Source: Rotaria sp. Silwood1
Lineage: Eukaryota; Rotifera; Eurotatoria; Philodinida; Philodinidae
Length of the DNA: 64,000 bases
Reading direction: 5' to 3'
NCBI GenBank assembly: GCA_905250075.1
Contig: CAJNOP010000180.1
Location: 277,643-341,642, forward strand
Shown: piece after piece, positions 1 through 12,626 of the stretch
Numbering within the stretch: the first letter of the stretch is position 1
Layout of the letters: the number at the start of each line of letters is the position of its first letter
Notes under the pieces: model-generated
Databases searched by the model: none
What the model saw: the letters and a program-made list of their open reading frames with translations, nothing else
What the model was told of the DNA's origin: nothing
Program-made: the position numbers and the translations under genes

Positions 1-916
1 CAAAAAATCTGAAGTATATTTTGAGAGAAAATCGAGCTCAAAAAGCGGCATTTTGACAAAAAGGATTCATTTTTTCAAAAAAGATTGATTGATTTCTCCA
101 CAGCCCATGTGTGTCCCACGTTGATTTTTATAGTCGGCTGTAGACCAAAGTATGGTCTTTAATCACACATACACCGATTAAAAAACTAGGGTTTCTTTTA
201 GGAGAAAATCGAGGTAAAAAATCGACATTTTGACGAAAAAATTCCTTTTAGCTCCAGGTATTGTGGACGATTACTTTACTCTAGCAAGCTGAAATTTATA
301 TGGTAGTTAGGTAGTAACAAGATGTACTTATGTTCGAAATTTCAGCTCTCTATCATTTGCTAATCACGAGATATAAACAGCAAAAGTTTCTTGAAAAATT
401 GATTTTTCCTCAAATTGTGGAATCCATAAAATACCAAGGCTTCAACTAATTGAACTGAAATTTCTGGCATACGTACAACTTGATTAGTTGTTTATAGACA
501 AAAAAATTTTACCTTAATCAGTTGCTCTTTTCTTGAAGTTTTAGGGTGCTGAAAATCGCTTCTCGTGAAAATGCGTTTTTCACCGATTTAATAGTGCCTT
601 CAGTAAAATGGCTATAAAAAACGAACGGCTCAATATTTTTTCAATCGGCTTGCGTCAAAATGCTTCAAACACTTTGCTCCATCACATATATAACAACGAG
701 CCAAATCAGGGAACCTCGATTGAGCACCTTAGGTCGTCGGTTACGTGGAATGGCTCATATATAGTTTTTGTAATTTAGATTATAATGAAGAATAATGACT
801 GAAAAAGAAAGGTTCTGAAGAGGTGTGGCATTTTTCTCTTAATCTATTTTAGATCTCAATCGAGAAAGACCTATTTTTTTATTACGTTTAGTTGAATTTT
901 TGTCAATATATGGATT
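1..916. other. Gene-free repeat-like stretch
   Basis: No open frame with protein-like composition is seen on either strand. Positions 27-70 and 201-246 are diverged direct copies of one segment (GAGAAAATCGAG... then GCATTTTGAC or a variant), about 174 bp apart. This suggests an old dispersed repeat running off the left edge of the window. No terminal inverted repeats or promoter can be assigned. Confidence 0.4.
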
Positions 917-1032
917 AGTGGCGTAGCCAGAAAAAAGTTTTATGGAGGCTCAACCAATTTTTCTATAGCATTTAATTTTTTCTAAGGGAGAAGGGCTGCA
1001 CTCACCCTTGTTCCCATCTAGATACACCATTA
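917..1032. mobile_element. Fragment of a small TIR element (AGTGGCGTAGCCAG end)
   Basis: The stretch starts with AGTGGCGTAGCCAG at 917-930, nearly identical to the 13-bp terminal inverted repeat of the complete small element at 16655-16923. It also contains a CCCATCTAGATACACCATTA-like segment that resembles part of that element near 16818. The matching right terminus is not seen; a telomere-like palindrome starts at 1033. Probably a truncated non-autonomous DNA transposon. Confidence 0.4.
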
Positions 1033-1080
1033 GTGTGGGTATAAGTAGAGAAAAGACCAACATCTTCTCACACCTACACT
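1033..1080. repeat. Short telomere-like palindrome with AGAGAAAAG loop
   Basis: A G-rich left arm (GTGTGGGTATAAG) and a C-rich right arm (CTCACACCTACACT) flank a loop containing AGAGAAAAGA. This is a degenerate member of the dispersed GT/CA palindrome family described in the findings. Confidence 0.5.
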
Positions 1081-1619
1081 TCCTTTAATTTCAGACAAAA
1101 AGGGCCACTTTGTAGTACTCATCAACTTTAATCGCAAAATGATTCATCTATAGAGGGTCTCAGCCCAGCCATCAGTTTCGCACATGGTTTAGTTGCAACA
1201 GAGAAAGTTTCTTTTTCGAAAATTAAGTAGAATCTATGACTTGGAGTCAAACTCAAGAGTTGCTTCATTCTAGAACAATCATCGCTAGTGTTTCCATTTC
1301 TGACTTAAAGTATATTATAGAAGAAGTTCATATATTGAATGTGAATTTATACTTTCTGAAATCGGTATGCTATACAGTAATTTTTTAGCAATGCAAACTC
1401 CATGTGAATATTAGCTGGACAAGGAACACGATATTGTAGTATTTTGAACCAATGGAAGTCTTACAGCATCTTTATGAAAAATACACATAGCTTCAGATCG
1501 GCCATTCAGCAAGGAGAGTTACTATTCCCTGCTTCTCTTTTCTCTGAAGCTTTCTGAAGGCCGTTAAAATCTTCACTGCCCAGCCGCTAGCGAAGTGGAT
1601 GGTATTGCTGTCATTTATA

Positions 1620-1662
1620 GATGTGGGTCTTCTTTTCATTGACACTCACTCATTTTCACATC
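1620..1662. repeat. Short degenerate telomere-like palindrome
   Basis: GATGTGGGTCTTCTTTTC is followed by CACTCACTCATTTTCACATCC. The loop has CTTCTTTTC, the reverse complement of the AGAAAAG-type loop seen at 1048 and 63040. The arms are short and imperfect. Confidence 0.4.
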
Positions 1663-3460
1663 CTAAATTATAATTAAGAGAGTTTTATTGTAAGAAGTAG
1701 CAATATCCAATGTGTATTTCAAGATTCTTTATGCGCAATATCATTTGAATCCATTGGTATTACTGTCATACAGGAAATATCAGTAAGATTTTTGCATATA
1801 TAAGTTCGTTAATGGCATGTTCTTCCAGATTAACGTCTGCAGCAATAGCAACAAAACTCGTAGCAGAGCCTATTCAAGAGAAAAATTCATAGTTATAGAG
1901 TACATGTCGATAAAAATTTCATGTACGCACATAATAGAAATGATACAAGGATGCGAGTCGCTGGTACTATGATCACCTTGCAATGCCTTAGTAAAACTTT
2001 TCCTCGATGGATGCATTGTCGACGCAAGTGTTGCATTAGATTGATTGATTTTTGTCGGTTCCATCATTCGAGTTTCTAAAATAAAGAATGCAATAGAAAC
2101 TTCAATGAAAATACTTTGAAGTAGAACCTATTTACATGAACAATCTTGATTATCGTCTTTTGAATTTCTAAAAACAAAGGCAAAATAATTATTTAGTGGC
2201 ACAAATATATGAATTGATGAGTATTGACAATTTCGAAAACATTTGTTGTTCCATTTCAGTCATATTTCTGTTTAAGTTTAGTCTATAAATCTAAAATCAT
2301 TGTTTTCTTTTAATCTATAATTGTGGATGTGGACCTTCGAACAAATAAACACATACTTTTAAGGTAGTCACGTTGACAATCTTTAATACTGTTCGAGTTG
2401 AAGAATAATTTTGAGTTTTTTACGTTTCTTTTATGGCGTTAATTTTTCAAATAAAGAAAAGGCATACCTTTCTTGGATTTTACGAATTGATTTTGTTTTC
2501 ATTCGAGAGAAATAGAACATTTGAAAACAATGGTAGTAAAAAAAAATGAAAAAGAACAAAATGAAGTTTTCTTTATGGGCTTTAATAGACGAAGAAAGTG
2601 GATGTCGATTGTTTCAAAATTGTACGTGCAATAGAATAGTGTAATTATGATAAAAAGAATTAATTTAAATAAACGAATAAGAAAAGAACTTTCTTGGAAA
2701 AAGAATGTATTTTTAAAGCAGTTCGATATCTTAAATGGAACACGTTTTTAATCGGTTCTTTTGGATTTCTAGTGGAAAAAAACGTGTTCGAATGCAACAT
2801 TATGGAATTTTTGTTTTCATGAGTACTTTTGCTTTTCATAATGCGCCATTAATTTACCATTTTGTGGTTGCATGCATATCTGATCAAAACTGATGTTAAA
2901 TTTTTTCTCAAACATCTCTACAATTATTCTGAAACATATGTAGTAGCCTCACATTGAAATATGTTCTCTGACCCCAATTTTGTGGCAATCACACATACAC
3001 AAACAGAATCTTTCAAGATCTTGACTACGGTACGATGTAACACAGTACTATATAGATAAACTTAATTTCGTTTTTTTCTACTATGATGCATCAATTGACT
3101 TCTCAGTACTTTGATAAATTTGTACACATGACTCAAAGTGATTATTATTGACGCGCGGCAGTTTTAAACTATACAATTTCTCCTTCTTTGAGTGCTGGCT
3201 AGGCCTCATTAGTCTTTCCAAATTCTTGGTTCGCAACCTATTGATACACATTGCTTATATTTCATTGATGATGATAAGCTGTAATTACTATTAGTCTAGG
3301 AAAAGCAACAATCGTTGCTTAGCCTACGCAAGATGTATTAACCGATGAAACTATGCTCTATACTCACAATAATCAATCTTAATTCCACGAAACTTTTTCT
3401 TTTCCTTTTTTCTTAAAGTCATAGGAAAATGTCATTTTGGTTTTCTCAATTATATTCGAA
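1663..3460. other. Gene-free AT-rich stretch before the Helitron end
   Basis: Nothing recognisable is seen on either strand. Short open frames lack protein-like composition. The right boundary is the Helitron 3' terminus at 3461. Confidence 0.4.
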
Positions 3461-3490
3461 CTAGCGGAAATACCCGGCGTTGCCCGGGCA
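3461..3490 (-). other. Helitron 3' terminus with hairpin and CTAG end
   Basis: On the plus strand CTAG (3461-3464) is followed by GGAAATA and a hairpin: stem CCCGG (3473-3477) with CCGGG (3484-3488), loop CGTTGC. Read on the minus strand this is GCCCGGGCAACGCCGGGT... then CTAG. This layout (GC-rich hairpin about 10 nt before CTRR) is the known Helitron 3' terminator. It is the best preserved part of the element. Confidence 0.93.
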
Positions 3491-3557
3491 AATTTGATAT
3501 TGCATCATTGGCATAGTAGAACATTTAAAAAAAGCTATCTACGTTGAAAAACAGTTT

Positions 3558-6500
3558 TTATTGTAAAGCAGATTGATACACAATGTTTTTAGTTTTCGCA
3601 TGAGGAGCAAAAATGTACAAATTCTTTCCAGTTCCAACTCTTGAACATGCAACGTAGAGTTGACCATGAGAAAAGCAAGGAGTCTCTAGGTTAATGCCAG
3701 CAACCTTAAGAGATTGTCCTTGAGCTTTGTTGATAGACATCGCAAAGGCGAGACGCACTGGAAATAGTAGACGTTTGAACTCAAAAGGCATATCTGTAGG
3801 AATGATGGGTATCCGCGGTATGAATACATCTTCTCCTTTTGCACAGCCTGTCAAGATTTTTGCTTCAATAACATGCGGCATTAGACGTTTGACACATAGT
3901 CTTGTACCATTGCATAATCTTGGCGCATCTAGATTCCTCAGAAGCATAATGGGAGAACCAACCTTGAGCACCAGGTTATGTGGCGGCATTCCAGAAGGCT
4001 CCAGTGAGTTGAGAAGTTCAGTTGGATACTGTACTGTTTGGTTGATGTCCACAACTGTGTCAATTGACTTATACGATATCTCTTCTCCAGGCAACTGTTG
4101 TTGAATCTGTAAATTGATAGCATTTACGCTGTCGTTCTTCGGAGCAAGAATAGCACGTTCGCAGAGCCATTTATGATCATTAAAATGGTGTCGGATATTT
4201 GGGAATATACTGGTTTTTAATACTTCGACTGACTCCACTATATTACAAAAGTTGTTTGGAATGCTGATGAGTCCAGTGATCGGATCAGCTGGTATTTTTC
4301 CATCGCCAAGAGCTAGTAGTTGTTCAGCAAAACGGCCAGCAAACACATCACCCTGCAAGTGAACTCGCATATTAGTTTTAAGTTTCAGTTTGCGTACATG
4401 TTTCCAGAGATAGGAAGCTTTCAAGCAAGCCTTTAAGTTCATCAGCTATGGTGCCTCTTGGAATGACAGGTAGTGTTTGACGAAAATCACCTGCTAGAAG
4501 TACAACAACTTCACTCATAAGTGTTTGATTGCCTCGCAGGTCTTGAAGAGTTCGATCCAAGGCCTCCAACGCGCGTTTGTGAGACATCGTGAATTCATCC
4601 TATACAATCAATGCACACTCTTGTAAAACTGTAGCTTGATCTGTTCCTTTGCTAATATTGCAAAGGGAGCTTCTGAATGTGAAAGATTAAGGGGCAGCTT
4701 GAGCGTTGAGTGAGCAGTACGATCACCATGAAGTAGTGTGGCAGCAATTCCAGAAGAAGCCATGGCAATTGCAATTTTCGATTGCTCTGGGAGTTTAGCT
4801 AAGAGTAAATTGATGACAAATGTCTTTCCAGTTCCACCTGGTGCATCAAGAAAAAAATATTCCACCGGTTTTTTGATTCACCAGATCTAAGATGGCATCA
4901 TAGGCATATTTTTGTTGGCGCAAAAGTAGTGGTTCATTTACTGACACATATTCTCCAGCTGCTTCACATCATAACTTGTTTCTCTTAGCATTTCTCTGCT
5001 TAATCGACCGTCCAGATGTCGTCGAGGAGTTGGAAGGCCCAGCTGCTCGAGATTTTTATCAGACATCTCCAGGGTTTTGTCTTCGAGATAAATCAGTGCT
5101 TGGTTGAACATATCAGATGTGTAAACCAAATTCATTCCAGGATTTTGTCTGTGAGCTTGCATGAGAATGTCTTCAGCCAGACTTTCTTTGTAAGACTCCC
5201 ACAACTGTCCCGGATTGGATGATCCGCAAGTGGTCAGCAAGATGGCAAACAAATTTCTTAATCTCGCAGGCGACTGAGCCGTAATAGCTTCTAACATCGT
5301 GGCATTCCAGTGTGCATCGTCTTCAAGCAAGCCTCGAATTTGGCAAGCCTCACGAAATGTGGCGCAGATCCGACCATTGACAGTTCTAAGATCTTCAAAC
5401 GAAGTAGGATCTCTGACAGTGTGAAGTAAAAGCCTCGGAAAGAAGCATTCAAAATTGTTTGGATGTACAGTATAGACACGGCCAAGAGCGTCTGTTGCTC
5501 TAACACTGTTCCACCCAGGTACTGCAGTTCCTTGAATTCCGCGCTTGAATAATTTTTGTGATGCATTCCAAGTGTAATATTTTGGCACATCACAATATAA
5601 TAGTGTTTTGACCATGTCATCTTGGTGGCAGAGTATGAAAAATGCAGTTAATGTAGTGTTTGGCGGTTTATTGACTCTCTCATGTAGATTGTCTTCCGTA
5701 AAATAGATACGTTGACCATTTTCCAAGTGCACAGCCAAATGCATCACCGTAGGGTATCGCTCATGGATTGGAAAATCCAGGATTCGCCAAACCGCTTCAT
5801 TGCTACTAGTGTATCTACCCATCAAGTAATGTTGAACTTCATCGATTGCTGTCCCATCTTTTTCTAAGCCAAACACTGTCTGATCACTACCCTTATTAAC
5901 ATATTTGCAAATGTACTTGATTGACTTCACCGAATTGCAATACTCAACATTGATGTGAGCTTGAAAGATCCGAGAAAGTAATGGACAGTATGGAACAACC
6001 CATCTGTTGTCGATTTTAATATCAACTGTTCGAGAGGAATGTCCAATTCTCATCTTGATTTCAGCTTTGACGCCGCCATCTTCTGGGCTTCTTCTTCTAT
6101 AGAGTAGATAGCCATCTTCTCCAGTTTGAGTTTGATCGAGGAAATTTCTTGGGTACTTGTTGGTCCATTTGCCATCCTTCATGCAGGAAGCGCCAGGATT
6201 GACATTACCGCAAGGACCATGTATCATGTTTTTCACTATTATTTTGAGCAGATCGGAATCTTGTTGAGGATCGGGCAGCTCTGCACTAATGATGCTGTCT
6301 ATCTAATCTGGCTTAATTTTATCCTTCAGCCATATCAAGATATGTGCATGCGGCAGTTCTCTCTTTTGCCATTCGATGGAGTACATCCAACATCGAGTTG
6401 CTCCAAATACACGACCCTTGGCAATAGTATCCATTAGCTTAATGAGCTTTTGTCTAAACATCCTTGCTGTCAAATCGTGGCGATCGTAATGAGTTTGACC

Positions 6501-7890
6501 AGCCATCAGTTCTGCTTGGATTTCTTGCCACTTAGGATTGCAAGTGAACGTCACAAATAGGTCGGGTCTTCCGTAGTTTCTGACGTATGTCATAGCGTCT
6601 TGTATATATTCGTGCATGTGGCGTGGGCTTCCAGTGAATGTGGATGGTAGAATCACTAACTGACCGAGGTTGTCGACATTGCCATCATTAGCTACTGCAT
6701 CTCTCAGGTGAATGTATTCCTCCACTCTGAGTTTCTTCTGATTTAGGCGTACAAATAATAATCGCTCGCTTTCATTCTTGGCATACATGTCAACCACGAA
6801 CTGATGAAAGAGTTGGCGGCATCTCAAGATGTGATTGACATTTCCGACTCGCACCATCATTCTGTATGCATAAAAATTCATGGCCGATACCTTTTTGCCT
6901 TCGACAGTTATTCCTGTTGTGGGATCAACCTGCATGATGGAGAAGTCATAGCCATCTTCTCCCTCCCAAAAGATGAGAGGGTATTGTAAGGCATCATAAG
7001 ACCTGTGTGTCTCTGCCACTCTCTGCAGTTGGTTGTTTCTTTTCTCCAAGACAATATCTCACCGATCAAATTCGTTGCCTGCTATGACGATTGCCACCTC
7101 ATTTGTTACAGGTTCATTGAAGCGTCGCTCATGCTCTCCAGCAGGTCTCTTATCCGCTCGAATGACTACCCTATACGCATCGGAAGGCATCCTTTGAAGA
7201 GCAGTCTTGAAAATGTGGACATAACTGTTATGTTGGTGGAGCATTTGCTGTAGTTCCAGGATGATATCTTGTCTTGTAACAGGAACGTTATTGCAACGCT
7301 GCTTGGCCTCTTGTTGTTCATCACCCATGAAATAAATTTGAAGAAATTGATGCTCTTCATTCGGAAGTGGTAGCAGGGATTCCACACGATGGTAAACTTG
7401 ACACTGAACCTTAAAGGTGAGCATGAAACCCGGCTCACATACTTTCTTGGTCGCACCAAAAGACGTCATCTGAAAGCAGGAGTTGTACTTTCTGATGTTT
7501 TCCAGAAAATGCTTCGATCGATGTGTTGTTCCTGACATTAATGATTGAAGTAGCTCCGGAGGAGGTTGAAGTGGTGGTAAGCTGACTTTACCATTGGAGC
7601 AACACATGCCTGGCGCTTCGCCACTCCATTTGAGAGCACCACAGTATGACCGCACGTTGTCCATGCGTCCAATATTAAATTGAGGATACTTGTCGTAGTT
7701 TTTGACTGGATTGTATTGAAATGCTTCACCTTCTAGATCTGTCCAGCGTGCGACTCGTGAGGCTGCTTGTCTTGAACGTTGATCTTCACTTCGAGCGCGT
7801 CTCTGGTCGGGAGTCTCGGCTGCTCGTGAGGCCGCTTGTCTTGTACGTTGATCGTCGAGTCTGGCCTGCCTCTGCTCTGGATTCTCGGCT
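3558..7890 (-). pseudogene. Helitron Rep/helicase polyprotein, seven disabling lesions
   Basis: Reading down the minus strand: N-terminal arginine-rich repeats of the ETPDQRRARSEDQ type (about 7890-7750); a region with GEAPGMCC (7620-7600); the segment FVTFTCNPKW and the HUH motif in PHAHILIWL (6350-6310); the two catalytic tyrosines in YICKYVNKG (about 5910); Walker A in APGGTGKT (about 4840-4815); GDFRQTLPVIPRG (about 4480); and the helicase C-terminal motifs INKAQGQS and YVACSRVG (3740-3640), ending at 3558. Lesions: in-frame TGA at 7059-7061; in-frame TAG at 6303-6305; frameshifts near 4940, near 4858 in a T run, near 4625 and near 4440; and TAG at 4600-4602 replacing the Trp of the VWDE Walker B segment. 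Catalytic residues between the breaks are preserved, so decay looks fairly recent. The start is absent. Confidence 0.95.
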
Positions 7891-7898
7891 GCTCGTGA

Positions 7899-8016
7899 GG
7901 TGTGGGTGAGTGTAGGTGGGTGCGTGGGTGTGGGTGTGGGTGTGGGTGTGGGTGTGGGTGTGGGTGTGGGTGTGGGTGTTGATTATCGTATTTATTCTAT
8001 GCCCACACCCACACGA
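7899..8016. repeat. Telomere-like palindrome abutting the broken Helitron
   Basis: Seven to eight nearly perfect TGTGGG units (7925-7977) follow a degenerate part (GTGTGGGTGAGTGTAGG). Then comes an AT-rich spacer (7978-7999) and a short CCCACACCCACAC arm ending at about 8015. The tract begins directly at the end of the Helitron coding similarity. The G-rich strand runs away from the Helitron, the polarity a telomere healed onto a break would have. Confidence 0.85.
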
Positions 8017-8779
8017 TGATTTTTTTTCATTTTTTTTACTTCCTAGATGGGTGTAGATGCTATTTACATAAACACACAAATCAACCCATAAAAACTTTCA
8101 GTTCTATTATTTTAAATTAAAGCAAGTACTTTTTTTGTAGAGAATTGGATCATGCATGTTTAAAAACTAGATTCAAATTTTACTTTTGTTTGGAAACGGA
8201 GATATATGAAAGATAGCAAATGCCGCAAAACGTTTTGTATACTCCGTGTATCTATGTTGTAAAAACAAGTGTCCCTCTTTTATTACTGAATACCTATATC
8301 TTCCTTACCTTTCTTCGTGAACTCCTAACTATACTCATTAGATAGAAACGAAAAAAACATCATTAGAGTGATACTGATTGTTTCTTTTTTTAATGAAGGG
8401 ACGGAGAGTGATTGCATAGGATACGCCTTATACGTGCGATATTGCTTTTTGTCCTTGCATTGATTTCATGGTAAAGGAAAAAGTCACTGTTATCATTGAG
8501 TTTTTAATTAATATATTGACTTTGTAAAAATAAGGGTCCCCCTTGTATTGCTTAGCTCTTACATTTTCATCACTTTTCTTCACTACGCATGCAGCATACA
8601 CACATCAGGTAGGAACTAAAAGTCTGTGCATTTCTTGATTTTCAAATAAATTTTGCAATAAAATACTGAAGTTCGGTCTTTTTCGAAGACTACAGTTGCG
8701 CTAGTCTAAGAAAAACAGTTTTTTCCTGCGCAGAATCAGCGCGAAAAGGGTTTTCCGTTAAAGAATGCATAACACTGAC

Positions 8780-8945
8780 ACTTAGGGGTGTTACTTTATC
8801 TTTATTGACCTTTATATTAAAGAATAAACATCAATAAAATCTTTATATTTGAAATATAAACATAAATAAATCACTTATTTTTGAAAAATAAAGAAAATAT
8901 AAAGATAAGCGTATGATTTTTTTTCTATGATTTAAAAAGAAACAA
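8780..8945 (+). repeat. Arm 1 of a widely spaced inverted repeat
   Basis: Begins near GGGGTGTTACTTTAT and contains AATAAAGATAAATAAA-like units. It ends in TTTTTTTTCTATGATTTAAAAAG. It is the reverse complement, with scattered differences, of 12314-12500. Together they bracket about 3.4 kb. The GGGGTGT... edge resembles the hairpin element at 14091-14190, suggesting a related family. Confidence 0.7.
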
Positions 8946-11900
8946 TTTCATGCTATAACAATAGGGTAAATGAACTGGAAGAAGTTTGTTGTATACAGGT
9001 GTTCGATCTATCAAGAAAATGTTGTTATTCATTATGTAACGTACCAAAAAATAGAACTGTACTATATATTTAAGGCCTTCCTCTTCAAACAAGTCACTTT
9101 TCGGCAGAATCATCCAAAGTGGGATAAATACATGGGAAAGTAGCCCGTCATCAGCTCTTTCCTATGCGATAAAAGTTTTTATTTGGTACCTCTTTTTTTC
9201 TAAAAATTTTGAAAAATTTTCGTCCTCCCCTATTCGAAAAATAAACTGTTTTTAGAAAAAAACAAAAACTCTTTTTTCGCTTTTCTCAGAGCATGGGTTC
9301 AAGAACGTAGCACTAGCAGAACTCTCTCATAGTAAAAACTAAAGTCAAATATATTTTTTTTTGCTTGAAAGTTTGTGCCTAGGGCTAGCCTCCCTCATGG
9401 CTCTTTTTTCTAAAAAAAAGCTGTTTTATTTTCATATAAGAAAGCACACCTATAAAAACAGCGTCAGGTTTTCAGGGTGTTTTTGAGTCATTGAACTTGC
9501 CATCCCTTTTTTCGCTTGAAAAGTAAGACTTAAAAAAAGGGGCGATGACAGGGCTGCATTCTGACATGCTCTTTCAAACAAAAAAAAACATTTGATTTTA
9601 TCTTTTACTATGCTAGAGTTCTACTAGCACTACTATAGAACTATTTTTGAACATTGATTGGTGAATATCTTGGTGTCAAACGTCATGATATAGGGCTGAA
9701 AATTTTACTATAGCCATGGTTCACTAGCCCCAACATATCCAGAAAGTTACATGGAATTTGGATATTCCTGGGTTGAGATCTATTTTTGATGGGCACCTTA
9801 GTGAGTGCTTAATTAACGAGCAGTGAAAAGCTTGGATGATATCTTCGATTGACTTTTAGATTGGATATCCCATCTAATCTCTTTTTAATACCATTAAAAA
9901 CCTTCAAATTTAGATTCGATGTTGCTGCTACAATTTTATGAAAATCAGTTCGTAGGAAAAATTGCATGATCCTTATGCTGGTCAAGTCTAAATTCTTTAT
10001 TTTAATGAGTTTGAGTAGGCACAAAAATCAACTAGTTACGGACATCTACATCCTTAAATATTCAGTCTCATAAAGCGATAAAGAAAAATGTCGAAAAACA
10101 CTTTAGCATTGAAGCTTTCTTTTAGTGTCCGTAAAGCATCTATAGCAGGTGTTTTTGGAATGAGGGAATCTTCGTTTTTCCAAAGCGTGAAGTAAATTTT
10201 CAGAAAAAGAATTTCAAAGCAAAAAGTACCGAAAGAGTTTTCTTCCATATAATGATACCGAGCCTTTTACTTTCTCACTTTCAGCAGCTCGTGAAAAATT
10301 CTATTTGATCGTGTTTTAGCTTTTTCTACTATTTAATATTTAAAGAATAATTTATTAAGTACTTGATATTTGCTATTAATCCTTTTTTTGAATCTTTGTG
10401 AAGTTCAAATAAATTTATAAACATTTTTTTCACACCACCAAATGATTGATACTTCTATGTGAATAAGGATATCTCTTTTCATCTGATATTTTGTATACCT
10501 TTTGATAATATTATGGCACCATTAGAAACATTGATCATCGACATGTCCTTCTAAACTTCGGATTAGTCCGGAGTACTAATTAGATACCCTTTAGTGCTAA
10601 TGTTGGATGAACTGTTTCGACTTGATACTATTTCATTTAGAAGGTTTTATAACAATATGTAACAGTTAGGTGAAAACAGTCGATGATTGAGGTCGTCATG
10701 AGTCATGCACTGTTCAAATGAGATTAATATAACCGTTGAAGCGTACTTGAGTAAAACTTCCTAGTATTCATAAAAATCTATATGATATCTTGTTTAGAAA
10801 AGAAACATAACTATTATTCTTTGGTTTCTCATTGACGGACATCTGTAGACTCAAACTTCTTAAGTGTTCAAATGATCTTTTTTTCTTTTCTCCTCCTCCT
10901 GTTGTATATTTTTTCTCGTTTTTCTAATACGCAGTTATATACATCCATAAATAGACTTGAATCTATTAGCTATCTAGAAATTGTTATACACGTGAATACG
11001 ATAGCGGCTACAATAGGATTGAATGAATACCATGCATAGGAGATCGTGCAAGTGTGCATGAAGTGCCAAACCACTATGATTACGTAATAAAATGGAATCG
11101 TCAAAAGCATAGGATATGGCTCGAATATTTAAATATTGGTGCAGCCGGCAATTTTTGTGTTATCAGTGATTCACCAATTAGACTTTTTTCAGCAGTGTAA
11201 AGTCACGGAGATGGGTCATTCTGTCAGAATAATTAACGGGCAGTATTTTTCGACGATTGATTACTTCGCATCTGTTCAAGCGCCCTGCGAGAAGTAACAC
11301 ATCGAGCAATAGCNNNNNNNNNNCGCATCTGTTCAAGCGCCCTGCGAGAAGTAACACATCGAGCAATAGCCTATTGTTCACTGACCTGATCAAAGGAGAA
11401 AAAGCAGATCCTTTGATCCTGGCTCATGGTAGATCCTGTTAGAAACCACAGTTCCCTTTTTCTCTTTGAACTCGATATTCAATTCGCAATCACATTTAGA
11501 TGACCAAATATGCGTGTTTATAATGTTTATGTTAAATGAACCTTTTTTATAGGTCCATCCTAAGATAATGCTAAATATATGTAATTTTTGCATATGTTAT
11601 TAAATACAGAAATTAATTATTAGCCCATATTAATCTAGTAAAGCTGCAGCCATACAATAATTTTTATCTCATAAATAGGTATATGAAATAAGTGTTATCT
11701 AATTGTGAAGAAACGATACGAGACAGATATATATGTTCGTTTTATATTCCGATGAACTTGTCTTATAGTATCGCTACCTTCTATGCTGAAAGAAGTATGA
11801 ACTTCGTACTTCAAAACCTCCTTCAAGGAGACGAGAAAGATAGAAATTGAATAATTAATTAGCTATAGTGAATATTTTCTGAGATGAAGTTAGAAAAACT

Positions 11901-12313
11901 ATAAACTAAAATGATGTGCTTGCAATCTTTGCTTATGTTATTGTCGCAAAAAAATTATTAAACTATCGAAACTAGTAACATACAGTCGGGTGAACATTAA
12001 TCAAAGTTGCATCAATAGAATAAAATACTCCTCGCGATAAAAGCCTCAACTTCATATTGACCAGTGTCCTTTTAAAATATAAATAGATTTTAAAAAATTG
12101 CTAGTATGATTTCACTTGAGGGTTGCCTGTAATGATGGAGTTCAGTTAGATGAGAGAGGCAGATCTTTTTAAAAAAATACGTGATACAAAAATATTGGGT
12201 GTATTGTTCTGTTTTTTACATTCTTATTTCGCACATTCGATTTTGCGATCGACGAAATATATTTACTGAATAAACTGTTAGTTGACATATCCTGTTGTTA
12301 CAGGACGGATTTG

Positions 12314-12500
12314 TTTCTTTTTAAATCATAGAAAAAAAATTCTTACGTTTATCTTTATAACTTCTTTATTTTTCAAAAATAAATGATTTATTTATCTTTA
12401 TTTTATAAATATAAAGACTTTATTTATCTTTATTTTTCAAATATAAAGATTGTATTCATCTTTATTTCATACAGTAAATATAAAGTAACACTTCTACTGA
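12314..12500 (-). repeat. Arm 2 of the widely spaced inverted repeat
   Basis: Reverse-complement partner of 8780-8945: TTTAAATCATAGAAAAAAAA through repeated TTTATCTTTATTTTTCAAA-like units to TAAAGTAACACTTCT. Either one large element with inverted ends or two independent insertions in opposite orientation. Confidence 0.7.
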
Positions 12501-12626
12501 CACTACTAATCATAGGTCAAGAATAACCTTACCCATGTTATACTAGGTACTTTTTAAGTGGCTAAGACCTAATCACATTCAGACGATTCTTTCCTGCATT
12601 TTTAAACGTACGATATCATAGGTCAG

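Larger units (their letters stand above)
3461..7898 (-). mobile_element. Helitron rolling-circle transposon, 5' truncated and decayed
   Basis: The minus strand carries, in order, a Helitron N-terminal region rich in Arg/Gln repeats, the Rep HUH nuclease and a PIF1-type helicase, followed after 97 bp by a classical Helitron 3' end. That end reads CTAG at 3461-3464, next to a host T as expected for insertion between A and T, and is preceded by a GC-rich hairpin at 3473-3488. Helitrons transpose by nicking with the Rep tyrosines and unwinding with the helicase. The 5' end (TC terminus and start codon) is missing: coding similarity stops at about 7890-7898, where a TGTGGG tract starts. At least seven lesions disrupt the frame, so it cannot be autonomous. 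Confidence 0.95.
8017..12626. other. Gene-free repeat region, contains a 10-N gap
   Basis: No coding sequence is recognised. 9130-9800 has poly-A/T-rich repeats with TAGGGCTAGCC-like segments of transposon character, but no ends can be defined. An assembly gap of 10 N lies at 11314-11323. It is flanked by identical copies of a 47-bp segment (11267-11313 and 11324-11370), so the gap probably joins two overlapping contig ends. Confidence 0.5.

Noticed and set aside
1870..2067. Minus-strand 65-codon frame
   Set aside because: No signal peptide, family, splice or promoter support; composition fits random AT-rich sequence.
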